The notes under the pieces were generated by a model. That model did no database searches and was not told the origin of the DNA. It was given only the letters and a program-made list of their open reading frames with translations. From contig CAYJTG010000004.1 in assembly GCA_964373255.1 (NCBI GenBank), positions 44,192-108,191 on the forward strand: a DNA stretch of 64,000 nt. Direction: 5' to 3'. Positions 26,201-34,114 of this stretch are shown piece after piece; the first letter of the stretch is position 1; each line of letters starts with the position of its first letter. Position numbers and translations under genes: made by a program. Source of the DNA: JACPVU01 sp964373255 (lineage in GTDB: Archaea; Aenigmatarchaeota; Aenigmatarchaeia; GW2011-AR5).

Positions 26201-26512
26201 CACACCCAAAGCATTCTTTGCTAATGATAGAAGAAACAAAGTATATAATCTGCTTCTAAAAATTCCTTAAAAGTTTCCAGGTCTTATCCAAAAACCATGG
26301 ATTTGTTTAAGAGCGTTTCTATAAGCAGTTTCATAATATTAAAAACAAAATCGAAAAGCTTTAAGTACTTTATTGCTGTCTTTATTAGAAGGGTACGTGA
26401 TTAAAGTGAGAACAGGCATAACGTCTACGATCATTAAGTGTACGACAGCAGTCACATACTAATCAGTTTCTTCCTCCTCTTCATTCCTGATCTCAATGGG
26501 GTGCCTATCGAT
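26201..26512. promoter_or_regulatory. Divergent promoter region and long leader
   Basis: No gene is seen. On the minus side the TATA element at about 26236-26248 serves the zinc-ribbon gene. On the plus side a BRE/TATA-like AAAAGCTTTAAGTA (26353-26366) would start transcription near 26390, which leaves a leader of over 100 bases before the HTH gene, unusually long for this window. The leader contains a pyrimidine-rich TTTCTTCCTCCTCTTC tract but no stem that I find convincing. Confidence 0.45.
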
Positions 26513-27448
26513 ATGAAATCCATGCTGGTAGAAAACGGGGAAAACGGACAGCGGGTATACGACTCGCTTCTTGTCGAGCCCAAAAACCTCGGCATATTTG
26601 GTAACGACCTTGCCGTAAAGATAATCGGCGAGCTCGCAAGGCAGCCCTTGTGCGCGATGGACATAGGAAAAAAGCTGCGGCAGAACGAGCAGAAAATTTA
26701 TTATCATCTTCGCAAGATGAGGGACGCCGGCATCGTCCGCCAGGCCGGCACAGAATCGCGCTATGGAATGACTGCAAAATTTTTCGAGCTTGTTTCGCCG
26801 GTCATTGCTACGAAACTGCACGAAAACGGCTACAGCACAAAAACCGCACAGAGAATCGTTGATCCTGACGTCGAGGAATTTCTGGACCCCTTTGTGAAGG
26901 ACGGAAAATTGAATGCGAAAATAATTATAGGTGATCCTTATTCACACGGGAGATTTGACGAAGGCGCTTCAGAAGGGCCCTTTACATTTGATTTTGCAAT
27001 GCTTCTTGGCAGGTTCACAAACAGCTTTGAATTCCCATGCTACAAACTTGATACCGAAGTAACAGAAAAGGATCTAAAAGAAAATTTAATCTTGATGGGA
27101 AATTCCAAAACGAATGTAGTATTAGATAAAGTAAATAAATCTTTGCCATTATATTTTGATGAAACAAAAGATTACAGACTGGTTTCAAAAACTACCAAGC
27201 ATGAATATTCAGACCCCAGAATCGGACTTGTTATAAAATCTGTCAATCCGTTCAACAAGAATAAAAAACTCCTAATTATAGGCGGTGTAGGCAGCCGCGG
27301 TGCACGCGCAGCAATTCTTGCCTGCACAATGTACTTCTCAAAAACATTTATAAACGCTTCAGAAAATAATGGCACGTTTGCCCGGATAGTTAAGGGTTAC
27401 GATAGAAGCGGCAATAAGGTTATCGATTCGATTGAGACCCTGGAGTGA
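26513..27448 (+). CDS. HTH regulator with S-layer-like C-terminal domain
   Basis: A 311-residue protein starting at ATG 26513 (GGGGTG nine bases upstream). Residues about 25-85 form an ArsR-type winged HTH (IIGELARQPLCAMDIGKKLRQNEQ, then YYHLRKMRDAGIV). The C-terminal half (ENLILMGNSKTNVVLDKVNK, then LLIIGGVGSRGARAAILACT) has the pattern of the flavodoxin-like domain found in archaeal S-layer proteins. No signal peptide is present, so the protein is cytoplasmic. The stop overlaps a GGAGTGA sequence that serves as ribosome-binding site for the next gene. Confidence 0.72.
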   Translation: MKSMLVENGENGQRVYDSLLVEPKNLGIFGNDLAVKIIGELARQPLCAMDIGKKLRQNEQKIYYHLRKMRDAGIVRQAGTESRYGMTAKFFELVSPVIATKLHENGYSTKTAQRIVDPDVEEFLDPFVKDGKLNAKIIIGDPYSHGRFDEGASEGPFTFDFAMLLGRFTNSFEFPCYKLDTEVTEKDLKENLILMGNSKTNVVLDKVNKSLPLYFDETKDYRLVSKTTKHEYSDPRIGLVIKSVNPFNKNKKLLIIGGVGSRGARAAILACTMYFSKTFINASENNGTFARIVKGYDRSGNKVIDSIETLE

Positions 27449-27453
27449 TTAAG

Positions 27454-28200
27454 ATGCCACAATATGAACACGATGTAAAAGTAAAAGGTGAACACGATAC
27501 AAAAACAGAAGGCTATAATCCACTAAGAATGAGCAACACAGTGAACCCAGACTATGATAGGTTAGCATGGGATATGAAAAACGAATTTGGTAACAACAGG
27601 ATACTCATACTTCCGGTTGGCTATGGTGGTTCGGAAGATTTTGACGCTTATGTAGAAGGAGCGCTCTCTCACCAGAAATTGAGGTTTCATAGCCAAGAAT
27701 TGCACCAGAGCGACGAAAGAAATACGGAATACAGGTCTATAATAACTGCTCCATCACTTGGCATGAATAAATATCATGCCGAGATAGCAATTCCTTTTGA
27801 AACAGCCATAACACGCCATGGAAAGGGCATAACAGGTGCACTTATATGGACACTCTTGAATAGTGGCGTGCTAGGAATTAAGAAAGTTTATACGGGAACC
27901 GTTGTTGATCAGATTGGGTTTGCCAACTTTTGTGCATGGGGCGATTATGAGAAGTATATCGGTATTCAGAATTTTGTTAACAAGAAAGACATGCCAGAAG
28001 TATATGAAGTAATCCACCGCCCACAATTTTTTACAATGATATCTGAGCACAAGCCAGAATTCAAAGCAGTATACGTAGGAAGAGATAGGACATATAAACA
28101 ATCATTCCGCGATCTAGGAAGACGTGCGATAGAAATTGCTAAAACACATAAGTTAGATAAATCAAGCTTAAAATCGCTGAGAAACATGCTGATGCTGTAG
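27454..28200 (+). CDS. Hypothetical protein, HTH/S-layer-like cluster
   Basis: A 248-residue soluble protein that I do not recognise. It has a hydrophobic strand followed by a glycine loop (RILILPVGYGGSEDF), a conserved-looking LGMNKYHAEIAIPFETAITRHGKG region read as two parts, and an acidic aromatic C-terminal half. ATG 27454 is preceded by GGAGTGA at good distance. It is the middle gene of three closely spaced plus-strand genes and is probably functionally tied to the HTH protein before it. Confidence 0.7.
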   Translation: MPQYEHDVKVKGEHDTKTEGYNPLRMSNTVNPDYDRLAWDMKNEFGNNRILILPVGYGGSEDFDAYVEGALSHQKLRFHSQELHQSDERNTEYRSIITAPSLGMNKYHAEIAIPFETAITRHGKGITGALIWTLLNSGVLGIKKVYTGTVVDQIGFANFCAWGDYEKYIGIQNFVNKKDMPEVYEVIHRPQFFTMISEHKPEFKAVYVGRDRTYKQSFRDLGRRAIEIAKTHKLDKSSLKSLRNMLML

Positions 28201-28210
28201 GGTGATTTAG

Positions 28211-28702
28211 ATGACCAAAGGTATATTAGAAGAAATATTTTCAAGCACAGACCCTAAATACAAAGAAGCAATGCAATTACAGGGCCGTATACAAGGCTTT
28301 TTGGAGGACATGTTCCCGGCTCTGAAAGACTACATTCAGAAATTTGACCGTTTTACTATAATGCCTGTTGATTCGCGGGCTGAGCCCTATGGACACGTCG
28401 CATATGGGCGCCTATATACGCTTGCAAAAGACACAAACTACCTTCCCGCCTTTTCAAACAATGGTGATATTAAAATTTGTGAGAGCGACTTAAGCCGATT
28501 CGATAAACTTGGAATGGTAATAGGGTTAGACTATACAGAAAGCAGCAAAAATCGCAATTTGCTAAGAAAATTCTACAGCGAGAACAAGGAAAAACTTGGC
28601 ATAGATTATATAGTTTATGTAACCTCATTCCCGCTTAATGTAGAAGATATAACATTAAACATCGGACAAGATGAACTGCCATTTGAAAAGAAAACAGATT
28701 AG
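28211..28702 (+). CDS. Hypothetical protein, HTH/S-layer-like cluster
   Basis: A 163-residue soluble protein without a recognised domain, ten bases after the preceding stop (GGGTGATTTAG supplies the ribosome-binding site). The N-terminal half is helical (MTKGILEEIFSSTDPKYKEA), the C-terminal half alternates strands and helices (KLGIDYIVYVTSFPLNVEDI). It is the third gene of the cluster and converges with the signal peptidase gene. Confidence 0.7.
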   Translation: MTKGILEEIFSSTDPKYKEAMQLQGRIQGFLEDMFPALKDYIQKFDRFTIMPVDSRAEPYGHVAYGRLYTLAKDTNYLPAFSNNGDIKICESDLSRFDKLGMVIGLDYTESSKNRNLLRKFYSENKEKLGIDYIVYVTSFPLNVEDITLNIGQDELPFEKKTD

Positions 28703-28730
28703 TGTGATTCAAAAATAAACAATAGAGATG

Positions 28731-29258
28731 CTATATCCCCATCACGAATAATAAATGTCTAGGATAGCCGAGCAACGGTATTGCAAACACAGCCTTGCCT
28801 TTCATGATATCTTTTTTTATAGGATTATTAGCATTATCAGAAGCGAAGTTGTTGTCGCCCTTTGTGACATATCCGCCGTCCCGCACCTCTACAACGCGGT
28901 GGACAATGGTAGATCCCGCGCCGTTTCTCTCATAGATAACAATATCTCCGATCTTTGGCTGCGATTTTATGACAAAAACCAAATCCCCATTCGACAGTCC
29001 ATTTCTCATGGGAAACTTTTCGAACTGGGACCTTGCGATATCAATATTCTCGTAATACTTGCCCTGTGAGCCCCACCACTCGTCAAAGCTGCTAGTATGG
29101 TACATGGAATTACCAACAACCGTCACTATCGGCATGCTAGTGCCCGTCGCCAGAGCAAGCGACTGGTATCCGAGCCATGCTACAACGAACGCAAATGCTA
29201 TCTCGCCTATCTCACGAGCCCACTTCTTGGATTTTGATGTTTGTTTTTTCTGCTTCAT
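28731..29258 (-). CDS. sec11: Archaeal signal peptidase I (S26B type)
   Basis: A 175-residue membrane protease that removes Sec signal peptides. After a lysine-rich start there is one membrane helix (about 17-38). Catalytic residues of the archaeal/ER type are S51 in VVGNSMYHTS, H120 in STIVHRVVEV (in place of the bacterial lysine) and D135 in VTKGDNN. It starts inside the stop of the DUF99 gene as an ATGA overlap. It would process the many lipoprotein and surface-protein precursors in the window, although lipoproteins normally use another peptidase. Confidence 0.93.
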   Translation of the reverse strand: MKQKKQTSKSKKWAREIGEIAFAFVVAWLGYQSLALATGTSMPIVTVVGNSMYHTSSFDEWWGSQGKYYENIDIARSQFEKFPMRNGLSNGDLVFVIKSQPKIGDIVIYERNGAGSTIVHRVVEVRDGGYVTKGDNNFASDNANNPIKKDIMKGKAVFAIPLLGYPRHLLFVMGI

Positions 29259-29848
29259 GCCCCGCCCCTCGATTCAAATCCTGCAGAAATATAATTAGGG
29301 TTTGTTCTGCTCAATCCAGACGCTATTAGGTGCGCGACTCTTATTGGCTCAGGTATTTTTGATCTTGTGCACGTGAGCTTAAGTATTTCTTCGCATTCTT
29401 TTGCTGTTAGCCCGTTTTTTTGATAGCAAATTCCTTTCCACTTGTTAATCTTGCCTGCCGCCTTAACAATTTCTAACCTCTGTTTATATTTATTCACCCT
29501 CTTCATGGCTAACAGGAATTTTTTCATGTCTGGCATATCTCTCTGCACGGCAATGACGGGCAGCTTCGTCATTTTTCTTAATTTATTGATGTCCACCAGA
29601 TTTAAGCCTGCGTATGTTATTCCGTTGAGCATTATAAGCGAGAGCTGGTCATAGTGGCGGGATTTTATAATAGAATTCGCAATTTTATCCGTCGCATCGA
29701 GTCCGTCTTTCTTTATTTTTACAGACAGCAGGCCGTCAATAAACTGCCCGCCACGGAAAACAACGCCTACGAGCAGAACGCTTTTTGTCTCGAAGCGAAA
29801 AGCGCAGTCGTCCCACGCTATTATGCGGGCCTCTTTCTTGAATGACAT
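29255..29848 (-). CDS. DUF99 protein (endonuclease V-like fold)
   Basis: A 197-residue protein of the archaeal DUF99/COG1628 family. Hallmarks are GVVFRGGQFIDGLLSVKIKKDG, the IKSRHYDQLSLIMLNGITYAGLNLVD stretch, seen here as two adjacent strands, and LPVIAVQRDMPD. The family has the RNase H-like fold of endonuclease V; activity is not proven. The stop overlaps the signal peptidase start by four bases, and the HIT gene precedes it by twelve. Confidence 0.9.
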   Translation of the reverse strand: MSFKKEARIIAWDDCAFRFETKSVLLVGVVFRGGQFIDGLLSVKIKKDGLDATDKIANSIIKSRHYDQLSLIMLNGITYAGLNLVDINKLRKMTKLPVIAVQRDMPDMKKFLLAMKRVNKYKQRLEIVKAAGKINKWKGICYQKNGLTAKECEEILKLTCTRSKIPEPIRVAHLIASGLSRTNPNYISAGFESRGGA

Positions 29849-29860
29849 TAATAAAACCTT

Positions 29861-30295
29861 TCACACTTTTTTAAATTTCTTTTTAAGAGAACCAACAATC
29901 TCATTCATCTGGTCATTATTCAATTTCTTTCGTTTTCTTTCTTCTCTGTAGAAAAGATTTCTTGGGTCTATTTTCATATCATCCTTCTTGCGTGGTAAGA
30001 TGTGTATGTGCAAATGCGGGATTCTCTGGCCTGCAACAGCGCCTTCATTAAAAGCAAAATTCATTCCTTCCGCTTTATAGATTTTGTTAAGTTTTTTTGC
30101 GACAATCCTAACTGTTTTGAATAAGGTGGCTATATCATTATCGCTAAGTCCTCGAATAGAAATAACATGTTTCTTCGGTATTACTAATGAATGTCCTTCA
30201 ACAAGAGGAATATTGCTATATATACAGTATTCATTTTTGGTTTCTATGAATGACCTTGATTTCATCTCTTGCCTATTGCAGAAATCACAATTCAT
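29861..30295 (-). CDS. HIT-family hydrolase
   Basis: A 144-residue nucleotide-binding hydrolase. The histidine triad is H94, H96 and H98 in IPHLHIHILPR, and the N-terminal CDFC (C3, C6) is the zinc-binding pair seen in many archaeal HIT proteins, although the matching second pair is not evident. It probably acts on an adenosine-phosphate conjugate. It heads a small operon with DUF99 and signal peptidase. Confidence 0.9.
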   Translation of the reverse strand: MNCDFCNRQEMKSRSFIETKNEYCIYSNIPLVEGHSLVIPKKHVISIRGLSDNDIATLFKTVRIVAKKLNKIYKAEGMNFAFNEGAVAGQRIPHLHIHILPRKKDDMKIDPRNLFYREERKRKKLNNDQMNEIVGSLKKKFKKV

Positions 30296-30334
30296 ACATA
30301 AAAATTGAATAGAAAATCATTAAAAGTAAAAACA

Positions 30335-30598
30335 TCACTTCATCGCAGCCTGGAAATGCTTCCTGAATTCCTTGATATCGGCTATGATCTGGTCGGTCGC
30401 ATCTAATATAGCCTTCTTTGGGTTTTTTGCCCTCACGAGCAGGACGGGTTTCGACAGGTAGGGATGGTCTTTCTTATAGGCTGAGGCATCTACCTTCTGT
30501 TGCCAGATATTGTCATTCAGCAGGTTGACAAGCGTGAGGTTTGTGTCGATCTCTACCTTCAGCTTCTCGTCTTCATTCTCAAGGACGTTTATTTTCAT
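30335..30598 (-). CDS. rpo11: RNA polymerase subunit Rpo11 (L)
   Basis: An 87-residue RpoL/Rpb11 that dimerises with Rpo3 in polymerase assembly. The start is ATG 30598 (MKINVLENEDEKLKVEI); a longer frame is an unlikely basic extension. The family pattern is L-x-N-L-L-N-D (TLVNLLNDNIWQ), then a central region where a standard protein has AxYxxxHPL (here ASAYKKDHPYLSKPVLLVR) and a long C-terminal helix (AILDATDQIIADIKEF). Confidence 0.92.
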   Translation of the reverse strand: MKINVLENEDEKLKVEIDTNLTLVNLLNDNIWQQKVDASAYKKDHPYLSKPVLLVRAKNPKKAILDATDQIIADIKEFRKHFQAAMK

Positions 30599-30751
30599 TT
30601 TTATTCCTTTCCTAATTATACAACAACGCTTTCTGATTTCTGTGGCGTTTCTGCGATCTGCTGCTCTTCTAATCTTTTGTAGTGCAGATTCGTGACATGT
30701 CGCCAATTATCCTGTACCTAACGAAATCTGTCATAACTATTCATCCTGTTG

Positions 30752-31657
30752 TCATTCATCAAAAATCTTTTCGACGTCACTGGCATTTATGAACGGCTTT
30801 GACCACGAGTCATCGAGCAGGCGCGGGCAGGCCGTGTTAATGAACGCGTCTGCCTTTACGCCAAGCAGTTTTTTGTCGCTTATTTCATCCATTACTAGGA
30901 CGAAAGCCTTTTTATCCCTTTCCTCGAGAGATCTTTTAATTTTTTCTGCGTCTCCTATGAGCTGGCTCTGGCCGGCTTTTGACGATACAAGTATGGCAAA
31001 TGTTTTTGCATCACGGGCGTTGAATATATGCGCGTACCTGCGCTTTTCTATGAGCGTAAGATCAAGCGGTTCGACTCTTTGCCTTTCTAAATCCAGCCCA
31101 TAGACTTTCTTTTCGGTTTTCAGCGCCAGCGAATGAAATATGCCCGACCCCACAAACAGGAATGCATCGATGTTGTTTTCGATCTTTACAGCATTCGGAG
31201 TCCAGCACCCCAATATCTGGCCTCCTATAATCGCTTCTTTGTTTATTGATTTTAATTTTTCCGCTATCTCATCCAACAGATGTAGGTGCTGTATATTTGT
31301 AACGAGCCCGATTCTTTTTTCCTTGATTTCTGAAAAATCAATATCATCAACATTTGCATCAAAAATCCACGGATAATACAGCACAGGCACTGCGACATCA
31401 AAGTCACGGTAAAACTTGTTGTGACCGACGTGAACAAGCAAATCACAATTCATTTGCCCTGCCTCTTTGTCCCGCAGGTCGCAGGCGCCGTAGCTGGAAT
31501 CAGCGGCGAAAATGCATTCGATGCCTTGTTTTTTCATATCATCGATTATTTCTGTGGCATTTATCTTCAGGCCTTCCGGCAGCTGTACCATGATTTTCCT
31601 TGCATTGTGCTGCCTGACCTCTGAAATGAGATTGTGTATGTTATCTTCCTTTGTCAT
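30752..31657 (-). CDS. dph2: Diphthamide biosynthesis enzyme Dph2
   Basis: A 301-residue enzyme that starts diphthamide formation on EF2 using an unusual radical-SAM chemistry. The three cluster cysteines are C59 (SSYGACD), C151 (QILGCW) and C277 (NTACPRL), matching the Pyrococcus enzyme. Signature phrases VQLPEGLKINA and HVGHNKFYR are present. Upstream of its start is an array of four hairpins (31695-31840). It depends on the kind of Fe-S assembly encoded at the left of the window. Confidence 0.93.
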   Translation of the reverse strand: MTKEDNIHNLISEVRQHNARKIMVQLPEGLKINATEIIDDMKKQGIECIFAADSSYGACDLRDKEAGQMNCDLLVHVGHNKFYRDFDVAVPVLYYPWIFDANVDDIDFSEIKEKRIGLVTNIQHLHLLDEIAEKLKSINKEAIIGGQILGCWTPNAVKIENNIDAFLFVGSGIFHSLALKTEKKVYGLDLERQRVEPLDLTLIEKRRYAHIFNARDAKTFAILVSSKAGQSQLIGDAEKIKRSLEERDKKAFVLVMDEISDKKLLGVKADAFINTACPRLLDDSWSKPFINASDVEKIFDE

Positions 31658-31694
31658 AAGACCGCCTTTGTGCCAGTCAGCACTATCAACTTAT

Positions 31695-31840
31695 TATGAA
31701 GCAAGTAAATAATCTGGATATTATAACTTGCTTCATATATAGCAAACAAGAAATATAATATCTGATTCTTTTCTTGTTTAGCTATAAAGACTGTTGCCTA
31801 TCGGCAACAGTCTTTTCTGGATGATTAGCAACAGCTAATC
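31695..31840. repeat. Array of four intergenic hairpins
   Basis: Four successive inverted repeats fill the gap. (1) TATGAAGCAAGT (31695-31706) with ACTTGCTTCATA (31726-31737), 12 bp. (2) TAGCAAACAAGAAA (from 31740) with TTTCTTGTTTAGCTA (to 31784), 14 bp with one bulge. (3) AAAGACTGTTGCC (31786-31798) with GGCAACAGTCTTT (31803-31815), 13 bp around TATC and followed by a T-run. (4) GATTAGC (31823-31829) with GCTAATC (31834-31840), which runs over the stop codon of the next gene. Stem sequences differ, the layout is the same as in the other arrays. Confidence 0.7.
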
Positions 31841-32269
31841 ACCCTTAAGTTGATAGTGCTGCGCCAACTCAACAATTTTGTCAACGTATTCCTTTAAATT
31901 AAATGGTACCGGCAAGAATTCAATTTTTACTGACTTGACAAATTTTTCAGCCTCATTATACTGACCGCACGTCATCAATATTGGGATTTTTGTTGTTGCG
32001 AGCACTTCCCTTATATAATCTTCGTCATTTTTTGTTCCTGTATAGTTATCCCTGTAATTTGCGTAGTGCAGGACATCCGGCTCAGATAATTTCATCCGAC
32101 TGACAGAATCCTTGATATCATTTTCATTCCTGTCTTCCACTATCTCAGTATAGCAATACCTAAACGGCAAATTTTTAATCGAGCCCATCAGGCTAGGTAG
32201 CGAGACGACCAAATCTTCCCCGCCGCCCCGCGGAAATTCTCGATAGCCGACAAGCGCAACGTCTATCAT
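31835..32269 (-). CDS. Hypothetical protein with receiver-like fold pattern
   Basis: A 144-residue soluble protein. The alternating strands and helices and the ending FLPVPFNLKEYVDKIVELA are like a CheY-type receiver domain, where the KPF loop precedes the last helix, but the phospho-acceptor aspartate and the lysine cannot be placed with confidence (the loop has V-P-F). It could be a degenerate receiver or an unrelated Rossmann-like fold. Its stop lies inside the last hairpin of the array on its 3' side. Confidence 0.6.
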   Translation of the reverse strand: MIDVALVGYREFPRGGGEDLVVSLPSLMGSIKNLPFRYCYTEIVEDRNENDIKDSVSRMKLSEPDVLHYANYRDNYTGTKNDEDYIREVLATTKIPILMTCGQYNEAEKFVKSVKIEFLPVPFNLKEYVDKIVELAQHYQLKGD

Positions 32270-32322
32270 AAGTCATCAGTAAGAAGAAAATGTATTAAAA
32301 GTGATGAAACCTGTCTTGAGCA

Positions 32323-32348
32323 TGTCTGGAAAGCAAAGCTTTCCGACA
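32323..32348. repeat. Intergenic hairpin
   Basis: A stem of TGTC plus GGAAAGC (32323-32334, with a single T bulge) pairs with GCTTTCC plus GACA (32338-32348) around a loop of AAA. It lies in the 128-base gap downstream of rrp42. On the minus strand no T-run follows, so a terminator role is not obvious. Its AAA loop is like that of the 53210 hairpin. Confidence 0.6.
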
Positions 32349-32397
32349 CACCAAAATGAGAAAAGAAATTTCTGGTTTTACTATAATCAAGAAGTTG

Positions 32398-33189
32398 TCA
32401 GCTTTCTTCTATCAGTTTTCTTACATGGCTACCGAACCTTTCGGCCATCTCGATCATCTTTTCTATTTCCCCTGTTGTCAGTCCGTGGGTTCCGCCTTTT
32501 TGCATAGAACAAAGCATAATTCCATTTTCAGTGTTGAACGTCCCCACCGTCAGCCTTGAATCAAGGGCTAATTCTTCAGATAGGCTTGGATCAACAAACA
32601 GTTTGCTGCCTATTTTTCCTATTGTCGTTGAAACTGGTACGCCTGTTATCGGCAGCGCCTTCGTTCTGGGCTTTTCATAGTCAATCTTGTTGTTTTCATC
32701 CAGTTCAGGCAGCTTCGCATCCAGCAGCGCCGCTATGGCTGCTATAGATGTTGCATCAATAAGATTGCCGTCGTTGTCAAGCACGTCTACATCAACAAAA
32801 ACCATCCATACCTTTTCCTGGGGTTTTATGCAGAGCTGTTTGAAATCAATGACCTTTGATTCGCGGATGGCGCGGTCAACTACACGTGCGACTTCTACAG
32901 CGTTTTCTCCAGGCGGGCCTGACTCAAAATCCGGGCTTGCAAGCGGTATGAATTCAGCAGCAACCATGAGAACGCCTTCGTTCGGCGTGTCCGAGAACGG
33001 CTCACCAACACTGAATTTTATGCCTGCTACAACCTCGGTGTCGCCAATGCGCACGCGGGCAGAGCCTTCTGCACTTGAAACAAAACCGCGCTCTATCTTT
33101 ATAGCTCTGTACTGGTCAAGAGGGCGGTTGTCTATGCGTTTTCCTTTTTCAATCATGTCCTTAATCAGCTGTGGATCAATCGATATCAT
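32398..33189 (-). CDS. rrp42: Exosome subunit Rrp42
   Basis: A 263-residue RNase PH-fold subunit, the non-catalytic partner of Rrp41 in the hexameric ring of the archaeal exosome. Seen are KGKRIDNRPLDQYRAIKIERG (split by an early glycine turn), a region of strands ending in RVVDRAIRESKVID and a VLDNDGNLIDATSIAAIAAL block. It lacks the catalytic aspartates in the Rrp41 position, as expected. It starts within the rrp41 stop (ATGA-type overlap at 33186-33189), so the two are translated together in equal amounts. Confidence 0.95.
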   Translation of the reverse strand: MISIDPQLIKDMIEKGKRIDNRPLDQYRAIKIERGFVSSAEGSARVRIGDTEVVAGIKFSVGEPFSDTPNEGVLMVAAEFIPLASPDFESGPPGENAVEVARVVDRAIRESKVIDFKQLCIKPQEKVWMVFVDVDVLDNDGNLIDATSIAAIAALLDAKLPELDENNKIDYEKPRTKALPITGVPVSTTIGKIGSKLFVDPSLSEELALDSRLTVGTFNTENGIMLCSMQKGGTHGLTTGEIEKMIEMAERFGSHVRKLIEES

Positions 33190-33887
33190 ATTTTTGCCTC
33201 TTCAAGTGAGTATCCGGATCTCAACGCCTCTTTCTGCACTTCGTATATCTTCTCTGCTCCTTTCAATGCAAGATCGATTATTCTTTTCACTTCTGCCCTG
33301 TTTGTTATGCCGTCCATCTGAAGGAGCGTAACCTGCTTTTTCTTCGGGTAGTACGCTACCGGCAAATCCAGCTCGCCTTCTGTATCTTCTTTCCCTGCAA
33401 TGTCAAGGACTACCTGTTCCCCAACCTTTCCGGCAGAGCAGCTTGCTACAAGGTCGCGCATCGGCAGGCCGGCGTCCGCCAGCGCCAAAGCGGCTGCATT
33501 GATGCCAACGCACCGCGTGGATGCATCGGCCTGCAAAACTTCAATATGAACGTCTATAGCTGTCTTTGGGAACTCGTCAAGGAACAAAATAGGCATGAGC
33601 GCGTGCCTTGTGACAAACGATATCTCAGTGCTTCTCCTGCTTACGCCTGGTCGGTTTCGCTCTGTCGTCGCAAAAGCAGCCATGTTATATTTTGTCCTCA
33701 GAATCGCCCGCTCAGCTTCTTCCTGGTGTTTTGGAAAAACCTTCCTCGGCCCGTAGACACCAGCTACAGCGACTGTATTGCCCAGGCGGAACATGGCCGA
33801 CCCGTCCGCCTTGTTTAGCACGCCAACAGCGGCGTATACCGGCCTCAGTTCGTCAGGTTTCCTGCCATCTATTCTTGTAAATTCCAT
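33186..33887 (-). CDS. rrp41: Exosome catalytic subunit Rrp41
   Basis: A 233-residue phosphorolytic RNase PH-fold subunit. The start is ATG 33887 (MEFTRIDGRKPDELRPV) with a strong GAGGTG ribosome-binding site. The family phrases are FRLGNTVAVAGVYGPR, RPGVSRRSTEIS, ADASTRCVGINAAALALADAG seen as two motifs and the catalytic region EGELDLPVAYYP. It works with Rrp42 and Rrp4 in 3' RNA decay and tailing. Confidence 0.96.
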   Translation of the reverse strand: MEFTRIDGRKPDELRPVYAAVGVLNKADGSAMFRLGNTVAVAGVYGPRKVFPKHQEEAERAILRTKYNMAAFATTERNRPGVSRRSTEISFVTRHALMPILFLDEFPKTAIDVHIEVLQADASTRCVGINAAALALADAGLPMRDLVASCSAGKVGEQVVLDIAGKEDTEGELDLPVAYYPKKKQVTLLQMDGITNRAEVKRIIDLALKGAEKIYEVQKEALRSGYSLEEAKI

Positions 33888-33993
33888 GCTTTTACACCTC
33901 GCAAATATCATTGTAACGTTCGTCTCATGCTTTCGTATTGCTCGATTCGTCCATCAGCTGAAGCAGATGGGGTTTCTTGCAGCTTGTGAAAAA

Positions 33994-34107
33994 CCACTGT
34001 CTAAAGACAGTGGCATCTTACCAATTTCAAGATGCCACTTAATCTACACAGTGTTTTTTACACCTAACATACCACTTAATACCACCATCTAAAGATAGGT
34101 GGTATGT
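33994..34107. repeat. Overlapping alternative hairpins between rrp4 and rrp41
   Basis: Two units, each with competing stems. Unit 1: CCACTGTCTAAAGACAGTGG (33994-34013) overlaps AGTGGCATCTT (34009-34019), which pairs with AAGATGCCACT (34029-34039); both stems use the same AGTGG. Unit 2: AACATACCAC (about 34067-34076) can pair with GTGGTATGTT (about 34099-34108), while ATACCACC next to it can pair with GGTGGTAT. The region is downstream of rrp41's start on the opposite side and lies 5' of rrp41 and 3' of nothing else than the rrp4 stop, that is inside the exosome gene block. Confidence 0.65.
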
Positions 34108-34114
34108 TCAGGTA

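Noticed and set aside
32301..32307. GTGATGA as the C box of a C/D sRNA
   Set aside because: No matching D box (CTGA) at a suitable distance.
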